Assembly: GCA_002842145.1 (NCBI GenBank)
Contig: PHCF01000026.1
Coordinates: forward strand, 1-41,312
From: Betaproteobacteria bacterium HGW-Betaproteobacteria-6
Lineage (GTDB): Bacteria; Pseudomonadota; Gammaproteobacteria; Burkholderiales; Rhodocyclaceae
DNA: 41,312 bases
Reading direction: 5' to 3'
A program made the position numbers and the translations under genes. Shown here piece by piece: positions 22,375-30,813 of the stretch (position 1 is its first letter; each line of letters starts with the position of its first letter). Under the pieces are notes generated by a model that worked only from the letters and a program-made list of their open reading frames with translations, ran no database searches and was not told the DNA's origin.

Positions 22375-22949
22375 TGATTACATCGACAAGCGTCCGGAAG
22401 GCTGCGCTGATTGCCGCATTGCTGGCGGTTCCCGGACTGCATGCCGCGGAAGTGGCGGGGGTCAGGGTGGACGACACCGTTCGCGTCGGCAGCAGCGACC
22501 TGGTGCTCAACGGCGCCGGCCTGCGCAGCAAATTCTTTTTCAAGGTTTATGTCGGCGCGCTCTATGTTAGCCAGAAGGCAACATCGTCGACGGCGGTCTA
22601 CGACAGCCCGCAACCGCGCCGCATGGTCATGCGCATGATGCGCGACCTCGATTCCGATTCGCTGAACTCGGCGCTTGATGATGGCTTGAAGAACAATCAC
22701 AGCCCGGCCGAACTGGCTGAGCTGAAAACGCAGGCCGACCAGCTGGGGGCCATCATGAAGGGGATTGGAAAAGCCCGCGAAGGGGATACGATTGGCATTG
22801 ATTTCTCCGGCGACGGGATCGCTGTCAGCCTGAACGGGGAAATGCGCGGCAAGGTGGCCGGTGCGGGCTTCGCAAAAGCGCTGCTCAAGGTCTGGCTCGG
22901 TGAGAAGCCGGTGGACGCCTCGTTGAAGAAGGCGCTGCTCGGTTCCTAG
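22371..22949 (+). CDS. periplasmic chalcone-isomerase-fold protein
   Basis: This 192-residue protein has a signal peptide ([20 protein letters not shown]). The mature part begins [41 protein letters not shown], the hallmark of bacterial chalcone-isomerase-like proteins (Chalcone_3 type). It continues with the [13 protein letters not shown] and [17 protein letters not shown] segments. In plants this fold also occurs in plastid fatty-acid-binding proteins, and true chalcone isomerase evolved from that group. The gene overlaps DUF4442 by 4 bp and is 25 bp before fadD. A periplasmic fatty-acid carrier between FadL and FadD is therefore an attractive inference, not shown by sequence. Confidence 0.88.
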   Translation: MMITSTSVRKAALIAALLAVPGLHAAEVAGVRVDDTVRVGSSDLVLNGAGLRSKFFFKVYVGALYVSQKATSSTAVYDSPQPRRMVMRMMRDLDSDSLNSALDDGLKNNHSPAELAELKTQADQLGAIMKGIGKAREGDTIGIDFSGDGIAVSLNGEMRGKVAGAGFAKALLKVWLGEKPVDASLKKALLGS

Positions 22950-22974
22950 GTTGGCAACAGAGGAGGAGACAATC

Positions 22975-24633
22975 ATGGAAAAAATCTGGCTACAAAGCTA
23001 TCCGAATGGCGTGCCGGCGAACATCGACATCGACCACATCCCATCGCTCGTTGCCCTGTTCGAAACGGCCTGTACCCGCTATGCCGACCAGGTCGCCTAC
23101 ATCAGCATGGACAAGGCGATGACCTATCGCCAGCTCGACGAAGAGAGCAAGGCCTTTGCCGGCTGGCTGCAGGCCAAGGGGCTGCAGAAGGGCGACCGTG
23201 TCGCGCTGATGATGCCGAACCTGCTGCAATACCCCGTTGCGCTCTTCGGTACCCTGCGTGCCGGTTGCGTCGTGGTCAATTGCAACCCGCTCTACACGCC
23301 GCGCGAACTCGAGCACCAGCTCAAGGATTCCGGTGCGACGGCCATCGTCATCGTCGAAAACTTCGCGCATACGCTTGAGCAGGTTGTCGCCCATACGGCG
23401 ATCAAGCACGTCATCGTCACGCCGATGGGCGAAATGCTCGGCCTCAAGGGCATCATCGTCAATTTTGTCGTGCGGCACGTCAAGAAGCTGGTACCGGCCT
23501 GGAAACTGCCCGGTGCCATCGGCTTCAACAGCGCGCTGGCTACCGGGCGCAGCCACGGCTGGCAGCCGGTGGTGCTGACCCAGGACGACATTGCCTTCCT
23601 GCAATACACGGGCGGCACGACCGGGGTTTCCAAGGGGGCCATGCTGACCCATGCCAACATCGCCTCGAACGTCACGCAGGCCTACAACTGGATCAAGCCG
23701 GTGGTGCGCGAGGGCGAGGAATTCATTGTCACCGCGCTGCCCCTTTATCACATCTTCGCGCTGACGGCGAACTGCCTCACCTTCCTGATGATCGGCGCCC
23801 GCAACCTGCTGATTGCCAATCCGCGGGACATCCCGGGCTTCGTCAAGGAATGGCAGAAGTACCCGGTGACGGTGGTGACCGGCGTCAATACGCTGTTCAA
23901 CGCCCTGCTCAACAACGACGATTTCGCCAAGCTCGATTTCTCGACCATGCGCGTCACGCTGGGTGGCGGCATGGCGGTGCAGGGACCGGTCGCGGAAAAA
24001 TGGAAGCAGGTGGTCGGCACGCCATTGCTGCAAGCCTACGGCCTCACCGAGACCTCGCCGGCGGCGACGATCAACCCGCTCGACATGGGTGATTTCAACG
24101 GCTCCATCGGCCTGCCGATTTCGTCGACCGAGGTCTCCATCCGCGACGACTACGGCAAGGAAGTGACGCAAGGGCAGGTCGGTGAAATCTGCATTCGCGG
24201 CCCGCAGGTCATGAAAGGCTACTGGCAGCGGCAGGAGGAAACGGACTTTGTCTTCTATCCGGATCGCTTCCTGCGCACGGGCGACATGGGTTACGTCGAT
24301 AAAAAAGGCTTCGTTTTCCTGGTCGACCGCAAGAAAGACATGATCCTCGTCTCCGGCTTCAACGTTTACCCGAACGAAGTCGAGGAGGTCGTCGCCATGC
24401 ATCCCGGTGTGCGCGATGTCGCCGCGATTGGCGTGGCCGACGAAAACTCCGGCGAAGCGGTCAAGATCTTCGTCGTCCGCAAGGATCCGGCCGTCACCGA
24501 GCGCATGCTGATTGACCACTGCCGTGGCCTGCTCACCGGCTACAAGATTCCGAAACACGTTGAATTCCGTGACGACCTGCCGCGCACCAACGTCGGCAAG
24601 ATCCTTCGTCGCGCACTGAAAGAGGGGGCTTGA
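22975..24633 (+). CDS. fadD: long-chain fatty acid-CoA ligase
   Basis: This 552-residue AMP-forming enzyme activates fatty acids with ATP and CoA at the inner membrane. The phosphate-binding motif [14 protein letters not shown] starts at residue 211. [11 protein letters not shown] and the [15 protein letters not shown] and [20 protein letters not shown] motifs follow. The C-terminal domain has [15 protein letters not shown] and the catalytic lysine region [15 protein letters not shown]. The start is ATG 22975, after the Shine-Dalgarno sequence GAGGAGAC, giving the typical FadD opening ([14 protein letters not shown]). Its stop overlaps the next start by one base (TGATG), so it is coupled to the NMO-like gene. 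Confidence 0.96.
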   Translation: MEKIWLQSYPNGVPANIDIDHIPSLVALFETACTRYADQVAYISMDKAMTYRQLDEESKAFAGWLQAKGLQKGDRVALMMPNLLQYPVALFGTLRAGCVVVNCNPLYTPRELEHQLKDSGATAIVIVENFAHTLEQVVAHTAIKHVIVTPMGEMLGLKGIIVNFVVRHVKKLVPAWKLPGAIGFNSALATGRSHGWQPVVLTQDDIAFLQYTGGTTGVSKGAMLTHANIASNVTQAYNWIKPVVREGEEFIVTALPLYHIFALTANCLTFLMIGARNLLIANPRDIPGFVKEWQKYPVTVVTGVNTLFNALLNNDDFAKLDFSTMRVTLGGGMAVQGPVAEKWKQVVGTPLLQAYGLTETSPAATINPLDMGDFNGSIGLPISSTEVSIRDDYGKEVTQGQVGEICIRGPQVMKGYWQRQEETDFVFYPDRFLRTGDMGYVDKKGFVFLVDRKKDMILVSGFNVYPNEVEEVVAMHPGVRDVAAIGVADENSGEAVKIFVVRKDPAVTERMLIDHCRGLLTGYKIPKHVEFRDDLPRTNVGKILRRALKEGA

Positions 24634-25580
24634 TGCCGATTCCAGAATCACTGAACAGGAACCTCGCGCTGCCCGTCATCTGCGCGCCGATGTTCATCGT
24701 CTCCAACCCCGATCTGGTCATTGCCCAGTGCAAAAGCGGCCTGATCGGCTCCTTCCCGGCCCTCAATGCCCGGCCCAAGGAGTTGCTCGACGAGTGGCTG
24801 ACTCGCATCAAGGCCGAGTTGGCCGCCGATCCGAAGGCCGCGCCGTTCGCCGTCAACCAGATCATCCACCCCTCCAACGAGCGGCTGGAACACGACATGA
24901 TGCTGTGCGTGAAGCACGAGGTGCCGTTGATTATCACCAGCCTGTCGGCCCCGACGCAGATCGTCCCGCCGGTACATGCCTACGGCGGCAAGGTTTTCCA
25001 TGACGTGATCAGCGTCCGTCATGCCGAAAAGGCGCTCGAAGCCGGTGTCGATGGCCTGATCCTGGTGTGTGCCGGGGCCGGCGGTCATGCCGGCATGCTC
25101 AGCCCGTTCGCGTTGGTCGGCGAAATCCGCAAGTTCTACGATGGCCCGATTGCCCTCTCCGGGTCGATCACCAACGGCAGCGCCATTCTCTCGGCGCAGG
25201 CCATGGGCGCTGATTTTGCCTATGTTGGCACGCGTTTTATCGCCACCGCCGAGGCCAATGCAGTCGATGACTACAAGCAGGCCATCGTCGATTCCTCGGC
25301 CAAGGACGTGGTCTACACGCCGTACTTCACGGGTGTGCATGGCAACTATCTGACCGCGAGCATCGTTGCCGCCGGTCTCGATCCGGCCAATCTGCCGGAA
25401 AAGGACAAGACCGCGATGAATTTCGGCGCAGCAACCGGTGCCAAGGCCTGGAAAGACATCTGGGGCGCCGGCCAGGGCGTAGGCACGATTGACGACGTGG
25501 TGCCGACCGCCGACCTGGTTGCCCGTCTGAAGCAGGAATACCGCGCTGCCAAGGCGGCGTTGTGCAGCAATCCATTCTGA
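24633..25580 (+). CDS. nitronate monooxygenase / 2-nitropropane dioxygenase-like flavoprotein
   Basis: This 315-residue TIM-barrel FMN protein begins LPVICAPMFIVSNPDLVIAQCKSG, the classic NMO N-terminus. It has the phosphate-binding motifs CAGAGGHAG and GADFAYVGTRFIATAEA. NMO-family proteins oxidise nitronates. Near fatty-acid genes, relatives include FabK-type enoyl reductases and uncharacterised flavoproteins. Here it is translationally coupled to fadD (1-bp overlap) and precedes an acyl-CoA dehydrogenase by 22 bp. That argues for an acyl substrate or detoxification of a product, as inference. The start is ATG 24633; no membrane segment is seen. Confidence 0.9.
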   Translation: MPIPESLNRNLALPVICAPMFIVSNPDLVIAQCKSGLIGSFPALNARPKELLDEWLTRIKAELAADPKAAPFAVNQIIHPSNERLEHDMMLCVKHEVPLIITSLSAPTQIVPPVHAYGGKVFHDVISVRHAEKALEAGVDGLILVCAGAGGHAGMLSPFALVGEIRKFYDGPIALSGSITNGSAILSAQAMGADFAYVGTRFIATAEANAVDDYKQAIVDSSAKDVVYTPYFTGVHGNYLTASIVAAGLDPANLPEKDKTAMNFGAATGAKAWKDIWGAGQGVGTIDDVVPTADLVARLKQEYRAAKAALCSNPF

Positions 25581-25602
25581 AAATATAAAAGGAGATCAGC
25601 AA

Positions 25603-27396
25603 ATGAGCGACTACCGCGCGCCCGTAAAAGACATGCGTTTCGTCATGGACGAACTGGCCGGTTTCAAGGAACTGAGCCAGATCGCCGGTTATGAGGACGC
25701 CACGCCCGACCTCGCCGACGCGATTCTCGACGAAGCGGCCAAATTTACCGGCGAAGTCCTTGCTCCGCTCAATCGTGTCGGCGACAAGGAAGGCTGCAAG
25801 CTGACCCCGAACGGCGTCACCACGCCGCCCGGCTGGAAGGAAGCCTACAAGGCCTTCTGCGACGCTGGCTGGAACGGCGTTTCGTCGCCGGCCGATTTTG
25901 GCGGACAGGGGCTGCCCGACACGCTGGGCGTCGCCGTCAAGGAAATGGTCTGCTCGGCCAACCTGTCGTTTTCGCTCGGCCCCTTGCTGACCACCGGCGC
26001 CGTCGAAGCGCTGATCACCTGCGCCAGCGACGAACTCAAAGCCATCTACCTGGAAAAGATGATCACCGGCCAGTGGACCGGCACGATGAACCTGACCGAG
26101 CCGCAGGCCGGCTCCGACCTGGCGCTCATCCGCTCGCGCGCCGAGCCGCAGGCCGACGGCAGCTACCGTGTCTTCGGCCAGAAGATTTTCATCACCTACG
26201 GCGACCACGACATGACGGACAACATCGTCCACCTCGTGCTCGCCCGCCTGCCCGATGCGCCGGCCGGGGTGAAGGGCATCTCGATGTTCCTGGTCCCCAA
26301 GTTCCTGGTCAATGCCGACGGTTCGCTCGGCGCCCGCAACGACGCCCACTGCGTTTCCATCGAACACAAGCTCGGCATCCACGCCAGCCCGACCTGCGTC
26401 ATGGCCTACGGTGACAACGGCGGCGCCGTCGGTTACTTGCTCGGCGAACCGAATCGCGGCCTTGAGTACATGTTCATCATGATGAACGAAGCCCGCCTCG
26501 GCGTCGGTCTGCAAGGCATCGCCCTCGGTGAGCGCGCCTACCAGCAGGCCCTGGCCTTCGCCCGCGAGCGCAAGCAGGGGCGCGATGCCTTGACAGGAGA
26601 GGCGCTGGTTACCCTTGACAAGCATCCCGACATCCGCCGCATGCTGATGCTCATGAAATCCCGCGTCGAAGCCAACCGTGCGATGACCTACTACACGTCA
26701 GGCCTGCTCGACCGCGCCCACGCCGCGACCGATGCCGACGAGAAAAAACGCCAGCTCTACCTCGCCGAATTCATGATCCCCATCGTCAAGGGTGGCGGGA
26801 CGGAAATGGGCATCGAGGTCACTTCGCTCGGTATCCAGATTCACGGCGGCATGGGCTTCATCGAAGAAACAGGAGCCGCCCAGCACTGGCGCGATTCGCG
26901 CATCACGACGATTTACGAAGGCACCACCGGCATCCAGGCCAACGACCTGCTGTTCCGCAAACTCATGCGTGACCAGGGCGCCACGGCCAAAGTCGTCTTC
27001 GGCGAGGTCTACGCTACCGCCAAGGCCCTTGGCGCCTCCGGCAAGCCGGAACTGCAAGCCATCGGCCAGCGCCTTGGCGTGGCGCTCAAAGCGTGGACGG
27101 ACGCCACCGAATGGCTGGCTGCGAACGCCAAAACCGGCCTCTCCGGCGTGTTGACCGCAGCAGTCCCCTACCTGCATCTGGCCGTCACCGTCTGCGGCGG
27201 CTGGTTCATGGGCAAGGCGGCGTTGGCCGCTGCCGGCTATGTCGACCGGGATGAGGGCGATCAGGCTTTCTACCGGGCCAAGATTGCGACGGCCCGTTTT
27301 TATGCCGACCAGATGTTGCCGCAGGCGACGTCCTACGGTGAAACCGTCAGGGCCGGGGATGCGGCGCTGGTTGGTGTTGGGGACGAGGTCTTTTAG
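25603..27396 (+). CDS. acyl-CoA dehydrogenase (approximately 600-residue type)
   Basis: This 597-residue flavoenzyme oxidises acyl-CoA to enoyl-CoA. Landmarks are MNLTEPQAGSDLALIRSRAEP (FAD/substrate loop), GIQIHGGMGFIEETGAAQHW and ITTIYEGTTGIQANDLL, where the YEG glutamate is the predicted catalytic base. The extra C-terminal domain (about 470-590) is typical of the longer subfamily that includes mycobacterial FadE5 and DmdC-type enzymes. It differs from the FadE at 9969, so the block has two unrelated-length dehydrogenases. The ribosome binding site is AAAAGGAGA. It is the last gene of the operon; a repeat island follows rather than a simple terminator. Confidence 0.95.
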   Translation: MSDYRAPVKDMRFVMDELAGFKELSQIAGYEDATPDLADAILDEAAKFTGEVLAPLNRVGDKEGCKLTPNGVTTPPGWKEAYKAFCDAGWNGVSSPADFGGQGLPDTLGVAVKEMVCSANLSFSLGPLLTTGAVEALITCASDELKAIYLEKMITGQWTGTMNLTEPQAGSDLALIRSRAEPQADGSYRVFGQKIFITYGDHDMTDNIVHLVLARLPDAPAGVKGISMFLVPKFLVNADGSLGARNDAHCVSIEHKLGIHASPTCVMAYGDNGGAVGYLLGEPNRGLEYMFIMMNEARLGVGLQGIALGERAYQQALAFARERKQGRDALTGEALVTLDKHPDIRRMLMLMKSRVEANRAMTYYTSGLLDRAHAATDADEKKRQLYLAEFMIPIVKGGGTEMGIEVTSLGIQIHGGMGFIEETGAAQHWRDSRITTIYEGTTGIQANDLLFRKLMRDQGATAKVVFGEVYATAKALGASGKPELQAIGQRLGVALKAWTDATEWLAANAKTGLSGVLTAAVPYLHLAVTVCGGWFMGKAALAAAGYVDRDEGDQAFYRAKIATARFYADQMLPQATSYGETVRAGDAALVGVGDEVF

Positions 27397-27462
27397 AACG
27401 CTGGCCGGTTAGTTGGCACGGGGTTCCGCGCTTTCTGGCATAGGAGCCCCTTCGTGAGAGCT

Positions 27463-27543
27463 GATTTCCGCGCTTGCGGCGCGGGCGTACTTTCTTCTTG
27501 CTTCGCCAAGAAGAAAGTAGCCAAAGAAGAAGGCGACCCTGGG
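27463..27543 (+). repeat. intergenic hairpin repeat, copy 1
   Basis: A perfect 13-bp stem TACTTTCTTCTTG (27488-27500) / CAAGAAGAAAGTA (27507-27519) has the loop CTTCGC. It is followed by AAAGAAGAAGGCGACCCTGGG. It shares both flanks with copy 2 (27575-27654) and, inverted, with copy 3. No T run follows, so it is not an ordinary terminator. Confidence 0.8.
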
Positions 27544-27574
27544 ATGAGGCTGGAAGCTTGCGGCTTTGATTGGC

Positions 27575-27804
27575 ATGGGATTCCACCCTTGCGGGGCGTC
27601 TTACTTTCTTTTGCTTCGCCAAAAGAAAGTAAGCAAAGAAAAGGCGACCCTGGGTCGGTGCCGGCTGCGCCGGTTCCCTGTGCTACTCGAAAGGCCGGGC
27701 GGCTGTGGAACTCGGGGCTTCGCCCCTCAGACAGTCCTCGCCGAAGGCACCCGACCTTCCTGCGTTGCTCGGCACCTCTCAAGGGGCCCGATGAGGCGTC
27801 CACG
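27575..27804 (+). repeat. intergenic repeat, copy 2 = left arm of large inverted repeat
   Basis: It starts with the hairpin CTTACTTTCTTTTG (27600-27613) / CAAAAGAAAGTAAG (27620-27633), loop CTTCGC. It continues about 170 bp with recognisable blocks: GCTACTCG, GGCCGGGCGGCTG, CTCAGACA, CCTGCGTTGCTC and AGGCGTCCACG. All these blocks reappear in inverted order at 27883-28053. It has no open frame with normal codon bias. Confidence 0.82.
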
Positions 27805-27815
27805 CCCGACCGGTG

Positions 27816-27859
27816 GATTTCATTTTTGGGCTTTTTTTCCGGTTGACCGTAGTAATCGG
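27816..27859 (-). repeat. CGGTCAACCGG element at the centre of the inverted repeat
   Basis: On the minus strand CCGATTACTACGGTCAACCGG, followed by an A run, GCCCAAAAATGAAATC, matches 21825-21860 almost base for base. It lies in the 78-bp segment between the two arms. Confidence 0.75.
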
Positions 27860-27882
27860 TTTTGGGGAGCTAAATGCTTGCC

Positions 27883-28110
27883 CGTGGACGCCTTTCGGGT
27901 CCCCGTGGAAGGCGCTGAGCAACGCAGGCGGGCCGGGAGCAGTCGGCTGGCGTTGTCTGAGCCGCAGGCGAGTTTAGCCAGCCGCCCGGCCTGCCGAGTA
28001 GCGGAAGGAACCGGCAATGCCGGCGCCGCCCTTGGGGTCGCCTTCTTTTTGGCTACTTTTTCTTGGCGAAGCAAGAAAAAGTACGCCCGCCAGCAAGGCG
28101 GAACCCCAAG
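27883..28110 (-). repeat. intergenic repeat, copy 3 = right arm of large inverted repeat
   Basis: CGTGGACGCCT (27883-27893) mirrors AGGCGTCCACG (27794-27804). The arm runs through GAGCAACGCAGG, TGTCTGAG and CAGCCGCCCGGCC to the hairpin TACTTTTTCTTG (28054-28065) / CAAGAAAAAGTA (28072-28083). The outer flank GCCCGCCAGCAAGGCGGAACCCC mirrors the flanks of copies 1 and 2. Confidence 0.82.
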
Positions 28111-28136
28111 GTTCAACCACGGAACCCCAAGCCAAA

Positions 28137-28177
28137 AAAAGGGGAAATCGCCAATTTAATAGGCGATTTCCCCTTTT
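28137..28177 (-). terminator. strong bidirectional terminator after the yceI operon
   Basis: A 16-bp perfect stem, AAAAGGGGAAATCGCC (28137-28152) / GGCGATTTCCCCTTTT (28162-28177), has a 9-nt loop. On the minus strand it ends in seven T. It lies 36 nt after the yceI stop. Confidence 0.93.
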
Positions 28178-28212
28178 CCTGCGTGGCGCCCGTCAGGGCG
28201 CATATTCCACGA

Positions 28213-28782
28213 TTACTGCTTGATCGCTTCGATAGCAACATCGATGGTCACGTCATCACCAACGTAGGGCGCATGCTTGCCCATGTTGAAATCGGTGCGC
28301 TTGACGGTGACCGTGGCATTGCCGCCGATGGCATCCTTTTTCGCCATCGGGTGCGGCATGGCCTGGTAGCCGGTGACCTTCAGCGTCACCGGCTTGGTGA
28401 TGCCTTTGAGCGTCAGGTTGCCTTGGATGGACGTCGGCTTGTCGCCTTCGAATACGACCTTGGTGGACTTGAAGGTGGCGGTCGGGTACTTGGCGGTGTC
28501 GAGGAAGTCTTCACCCTGGATGTGCTCGTTGAAGGTCTCGGAGCCGGTGCTCACCGACTTGGTATCGATGACGAGGTCGATCTTGGCGGTCTTGGCAACC
28601 TTGTCGAGGACGATGGTGCCGGTGGTCTTGTCGAAGCGGCTGAGCTGGACCGAGTAGCCGAAGTGGCTGTACGAGAAGCGCGGGAAGCTGTGCGTGCCGT
28701 CGAGCGTAAAGGTTTCCGGGGCGGCCAGGGCCGGGGTGGCGGCAGCGACGGCGAGGGCGAGGGTGGCGAGTTGCTTTTTCAT
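28213..28782 (-). CDS. YceI family periplasmic protein (first of two)
   Basis: This 189-residue protein has a signal peptide (MKKQLATLALAVAAATPALA) and then a YceI lipocalin-like beta-barrel starting FTLDGTHSFPRFSYSHFG. Conserved stretches are the FNEHIQGEDFLDTAKYPTATF region and GNLTLKGITKPVTLKV, then FNMGKHAPYVGDDVTIDVAIEA. The family binds isoprenoid or fatty lipids (TT1927b, HP1286) and is often linked to cytochrome b561 and to alkaline or oxidative stress. It is the last gene of a four-gene minus-strand operon, 27 bp after the second YceI. Ligand unknown. Confidence 0.95.
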   Translation of the reverse strand: MKKQLATLALAVAAATPALAAPETFTLDGTHSFPRFSYSHFGYSVQLSRFDKTTGTIVLDKVAKTAKIDLVIDTKSVSTGSETFNEHIQGEDFLDTAKYPTATFKSTKVVFEGDKPTSIQGNLTLKGITKPVTLKVTGYQAMPHPMAKKDAIGGNATVTVKRTDFNMGKHAPYVGDDVTIDVAIEAIKQ

Positions 28783-28809
28783 GGTGATTCTCCTGTTGAG
28801 GTTGGGGTT

Positions 28810-29364
28810 TTATTTGCTGGAAGCGGTGATGCGGAACTTGATCAGGACGTCGTTGGCGACGATGTCGAACTTCGCCCAGGCGCCTTCGCCGATGGTGAAA
28901 TCAGCGCGGCGGATGGTGAAGGCGCCGTCGAAGACACCAACGTTGCCTTGCGCCGTGAAGGTGGCGGGGACGACGACATCCTGGACTTTGCCCTTGATGG
29001 TCAGCCGGCCGGCCACTTCGTACTTGTTGCCGCCGAGCGCCTTGACGTTGCCGGAAACGAATTGGGCGGTCGGGAAGGCCTTGGTGTTGAACCACGCCTT
29101 GCCGGCGACTTCCTCGTCGCCTTCGGTGGCGCCGGTGTCGACGCTGGCCAGTTCGACCGCGAAGCTGGCCTTGGCGGCAGCCGGTTTGGCCGGGTCGAAA
29201 TTCAATTGGCTGGAAAACTTCCTGAATTTCCCGTCGACCGCAACGCCCATCTGTTTGTAGACGAAATTGATGGCGCTTTTGTCGGACTGGACCTGGGTGT
29301 ATTCGACGGCATGGGCGGCCGGAATCAAGGTTGCGAAGGCAAGTGCAAAGGCGAGGCGTTTCAT
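28810..29364 (-). CDS. YceI family periplasmic protein (second of two)
   Basis: This 184-residue protein has a signal peptide (MKRLAFALAFATLIPAAHA) and the mature start VEYTQVQSDKSAINFVYKQMGV. The YceI core includes KAWFNTKAFPTAQFVSG and GRLTIKGKVQDVVVPATF, ending FDIVANDVLIKFRITA. It diverges from its neighbour YceI, so the pair is not a recent duplication. The start ATG at 29364 follows GGAGAAC and lies 2 bp after the cytochrome b561 stop; the frame stays open upstream but only inside the cytochrome gene. The pair may bind different lipids or form partners of the b561 electron carrier (inference). Confidence 0.93.
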   Translation of the reverse strand: MKRLAFALAFATLIPAAHAVEYTQVQSDKSAINFVYKQMGVAVDGKFRKFSSQLNFDPAKPAAAKASFAVELASVDTGATEGDEEVAGKAWFNTKAFPTAQFVSGNVKALGGNKYEVAGRLTIKGKVQDVVVPATFTAQGNVGVFDGAFTIRRADFTIGEGAWAKFDIVANDVLIKFRITASSK

Positions 29365-29366
29365 GT

Positions 29367-29912
29367 TCAGTTCTCCTTGGAGTGGCGGGGGGCCATGCGA
29401 ATCAGGATGTCGTCCTTGTCGATGAAGTGATGTTTCAGGGCGGCGCCGATGTGGCCGGCCAGCACGGCGACGAAAAGCAGGTTGAGGCTCATGTGGACGG
29501 TCTGCAGCAGATCGCCGACTTCCTTGTTCTTGTCGAGCAGGTCGGGGATGGGCAGGACGCCGAACCAGACGGTCTGGAATCCCTTGGCCGAACTCATCAG
29601 CCAGCCGGACAGCGGGATGGCGAGCATCAGCCCGTAGAGGGCCAGGTGACCGGCATGGGCGGCGAATTGCATGAGCTTCGGCATGCTCTCGGGCAGGGCC
29701 GGCGGGCGGTGCGTGAAGCGCCAGAGCAGGCGGAAGCCAACGAGCAGGAAGGCGCTGACGCCAGCCCATTTATGCCAGGAATAAAGCTTCAGCTTGTCCG
29801 GCGAAAGGGGCAGATCATGCATGTAGAAACCGAGCGCCAACAGGCCGAAGAGCAGGATCGCCATGAGCCAGTGCAGAAGCTTGGCGGTGCTGGTGTAGTG
29901 TTGGGTTGCCAC
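29367..29912 (-). CDS. cytochrome b561 family membrane protein
   Basis: This 181-residue, four-helix inner-membrane dihaem cytochrome has candidate haem ligands H14 (KLLHWLM), the histidine in SWHKWAG, and those in QTVHMSLN and AGHIGAALKHH. It transfers electrons, probably between quinol and a periplasmic acceptor such as superoxide. The start is GTG at 29912 with GGAGG 6 nt upstream; TTG at 29918 is too close to that site. The start lies 3 bp past the dioxygenase stop, and the yceI gene follows after 2 bp. The b561-YceI pairing is widespread in Proteobacteria. Confidence 0.94.
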   Translation of the reverse strand: MATQHYTSTAKLLHWLMAILLFGLLALGFYMHDLPLSPDKLKLYSWHKWAGVSAFLLVGFRLLWRFTHRPPALPESMPKLMQFAAHAGHLALYGLMLAIPLSGWLMSSAKGFQTVWFGVLPIPDLLDKNKEVGDLLQTVHMSLNLLFVAVLAGHIGAALKHHFIDKDDILIRMAPRHSKEN

Positions 29913-29914
29913 GG

Positions 29915-30718
29915 TCAACCTCCGTTTTGGGGCAAAAATGAATAGGCATCCATGGCGATGACGTAGTCGTCGATCCCGGCATGGAAGCGCGTGGCTTCGG
30001 CGTTTTCGCCGCCGGCACCGAGTGCGACATACAAGGGCAGCAAATGTTCGTCGCTCGGGTGGGCTTGCGCGCCGCCCGGCGCTTGTCGGCGGTAGTCGAG
30101 CAAGGTATCGATGTTCCGGGCGCGAAGATTGTCGGCCAGCCAGTTGGTGAACTGACGGACATAGCTGGGCGTCTGTCCGCCGCTGCGGGCGGCCAACTGG
30201 TAGTCGCGCAGGTTGTGGGTCAGGTTGCCGGAGGCGATGACGAGAAAACCCCTGGCCGTGAGCGGGGCCAGCGCCTGACCCAGTTTGTAGGCTTGCAGCG
30301 GGCCGCCGCGACTCTGGATGGAGAGCGGAATGACCGGCACTTCGGCATCGGGGAACATCAGGCGCAGCGGAACCCAGGCGCCATGGTCGAGGCCGCGTTC
30401 GGCATCGGTGGCGACCGGCAGCCCGGCGCTCTTCAAGGCCGCGACGACCTCTTCGGAGGCCTCGCGGCAGCCGGTGGCAGGGTAGCGGATTTCGTACAGT
30501 TCATCCGGGAAACCCCAGAAGTCATGGATGGTTTCCGGGCGTTCGGCAAAGCCGACGGTCGGCGCCGCGGTATCCCAGTGAGCGCTGACGATGACGATGG
30601 CGCGCGGCAGGGCCAGCGATCCGGCCATCGCCGACAACGCGGCGCCGGCAGCCCCCGGGCGCAGCGCAAAAGTCGGCGCGCCGTGCGGAACAAAAAGGGC
30701 GGGTTGAATCTGTGTCAT
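29915..30718 (-). CDS. class III extradiol dioxygenase, DODA/YgiD type
   Basis: This 267-residue cytoplasmic metal-dependent dioxygenase resembles E. coli YgiD (4,5-DOPA dioxygenase). The metal-binding residues lie in FVPHGAPT, SAHWDT and GLDHGAWVPLRLMFPDA, with a further conserved block ASGNLTHNLRDYQ. The start ATG at 30718 has GGAG upstream. It heads the dioxygenase-b561-YceI-YceI operon and is divergent from a LysR regulator. Family members cleave catechols. The physiological substrate here is unknown. Confidence 0.93.
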   Translation of the reverse strand: MTQIQPALFVPHGAPTFALRPGAAGAALSAMAGSLALPRAIVIVSAHWDTAAPTVGFAERPETIHDFWGFPDELYEIRYPATGCREASEEVVAALKSAGLPVATDAERGLDHGAWVPLRLMFPDAEVPVIPLSIQSRGGPLQAYKLGQALAPLTARGFLVIASGNLTHNLRDYQLAARSGGQTPSYVRQFTNWLADNLRARNIDTLLDYRRQAPGGAQAHPSDEHLLPLYVALGAGGENAEATRFHAGIDDYVIAMDAYSFLPQNGG

Positions 30719-30785
30719 TGCTGCAACTCCTGTGTCGATGGGTGCACTCTAGGCCGGTTATTTGGAACGAAATAGCCGACAATGT

Positions 30786-30811
30786 GCAAATTACTATTGC
30801 CAGAGTTGCAA
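30786..30811. promoter_or_regulatory. candidate LysR-regulator binding site
   Basis: Half-sites GCAA (30786-30789), TTGC (30797-30800) and GCAA (30808-30811) are spaced exactly 11 bp apart. The right pair forms TTGCCAGAGTTGCAA, which contains a T-N11-A LysR-type box. It ends two bases before the LysR start codon in the 95-bp divergent gap, a usual place for LysR autoregulation and control of the opposite operon. Confidence 0.55.
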
Positions 30812-30813
30812 CA

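Noticed and set aside
27454..28159. Several overlapping 100-200 codon frames in the repeat island
   Set aside because: They run through hairpins and inverted repeats, exist on both strands because of the inverted symmetry, and resemble no protein.
29909..29944. CCACGGTCAACCTCCGTTTT as another copy of the dispersed element
   Set aside because: It covers the stop and start of adjacent genes and their ribosome binding site, and the match ends after CGGTCAACC.
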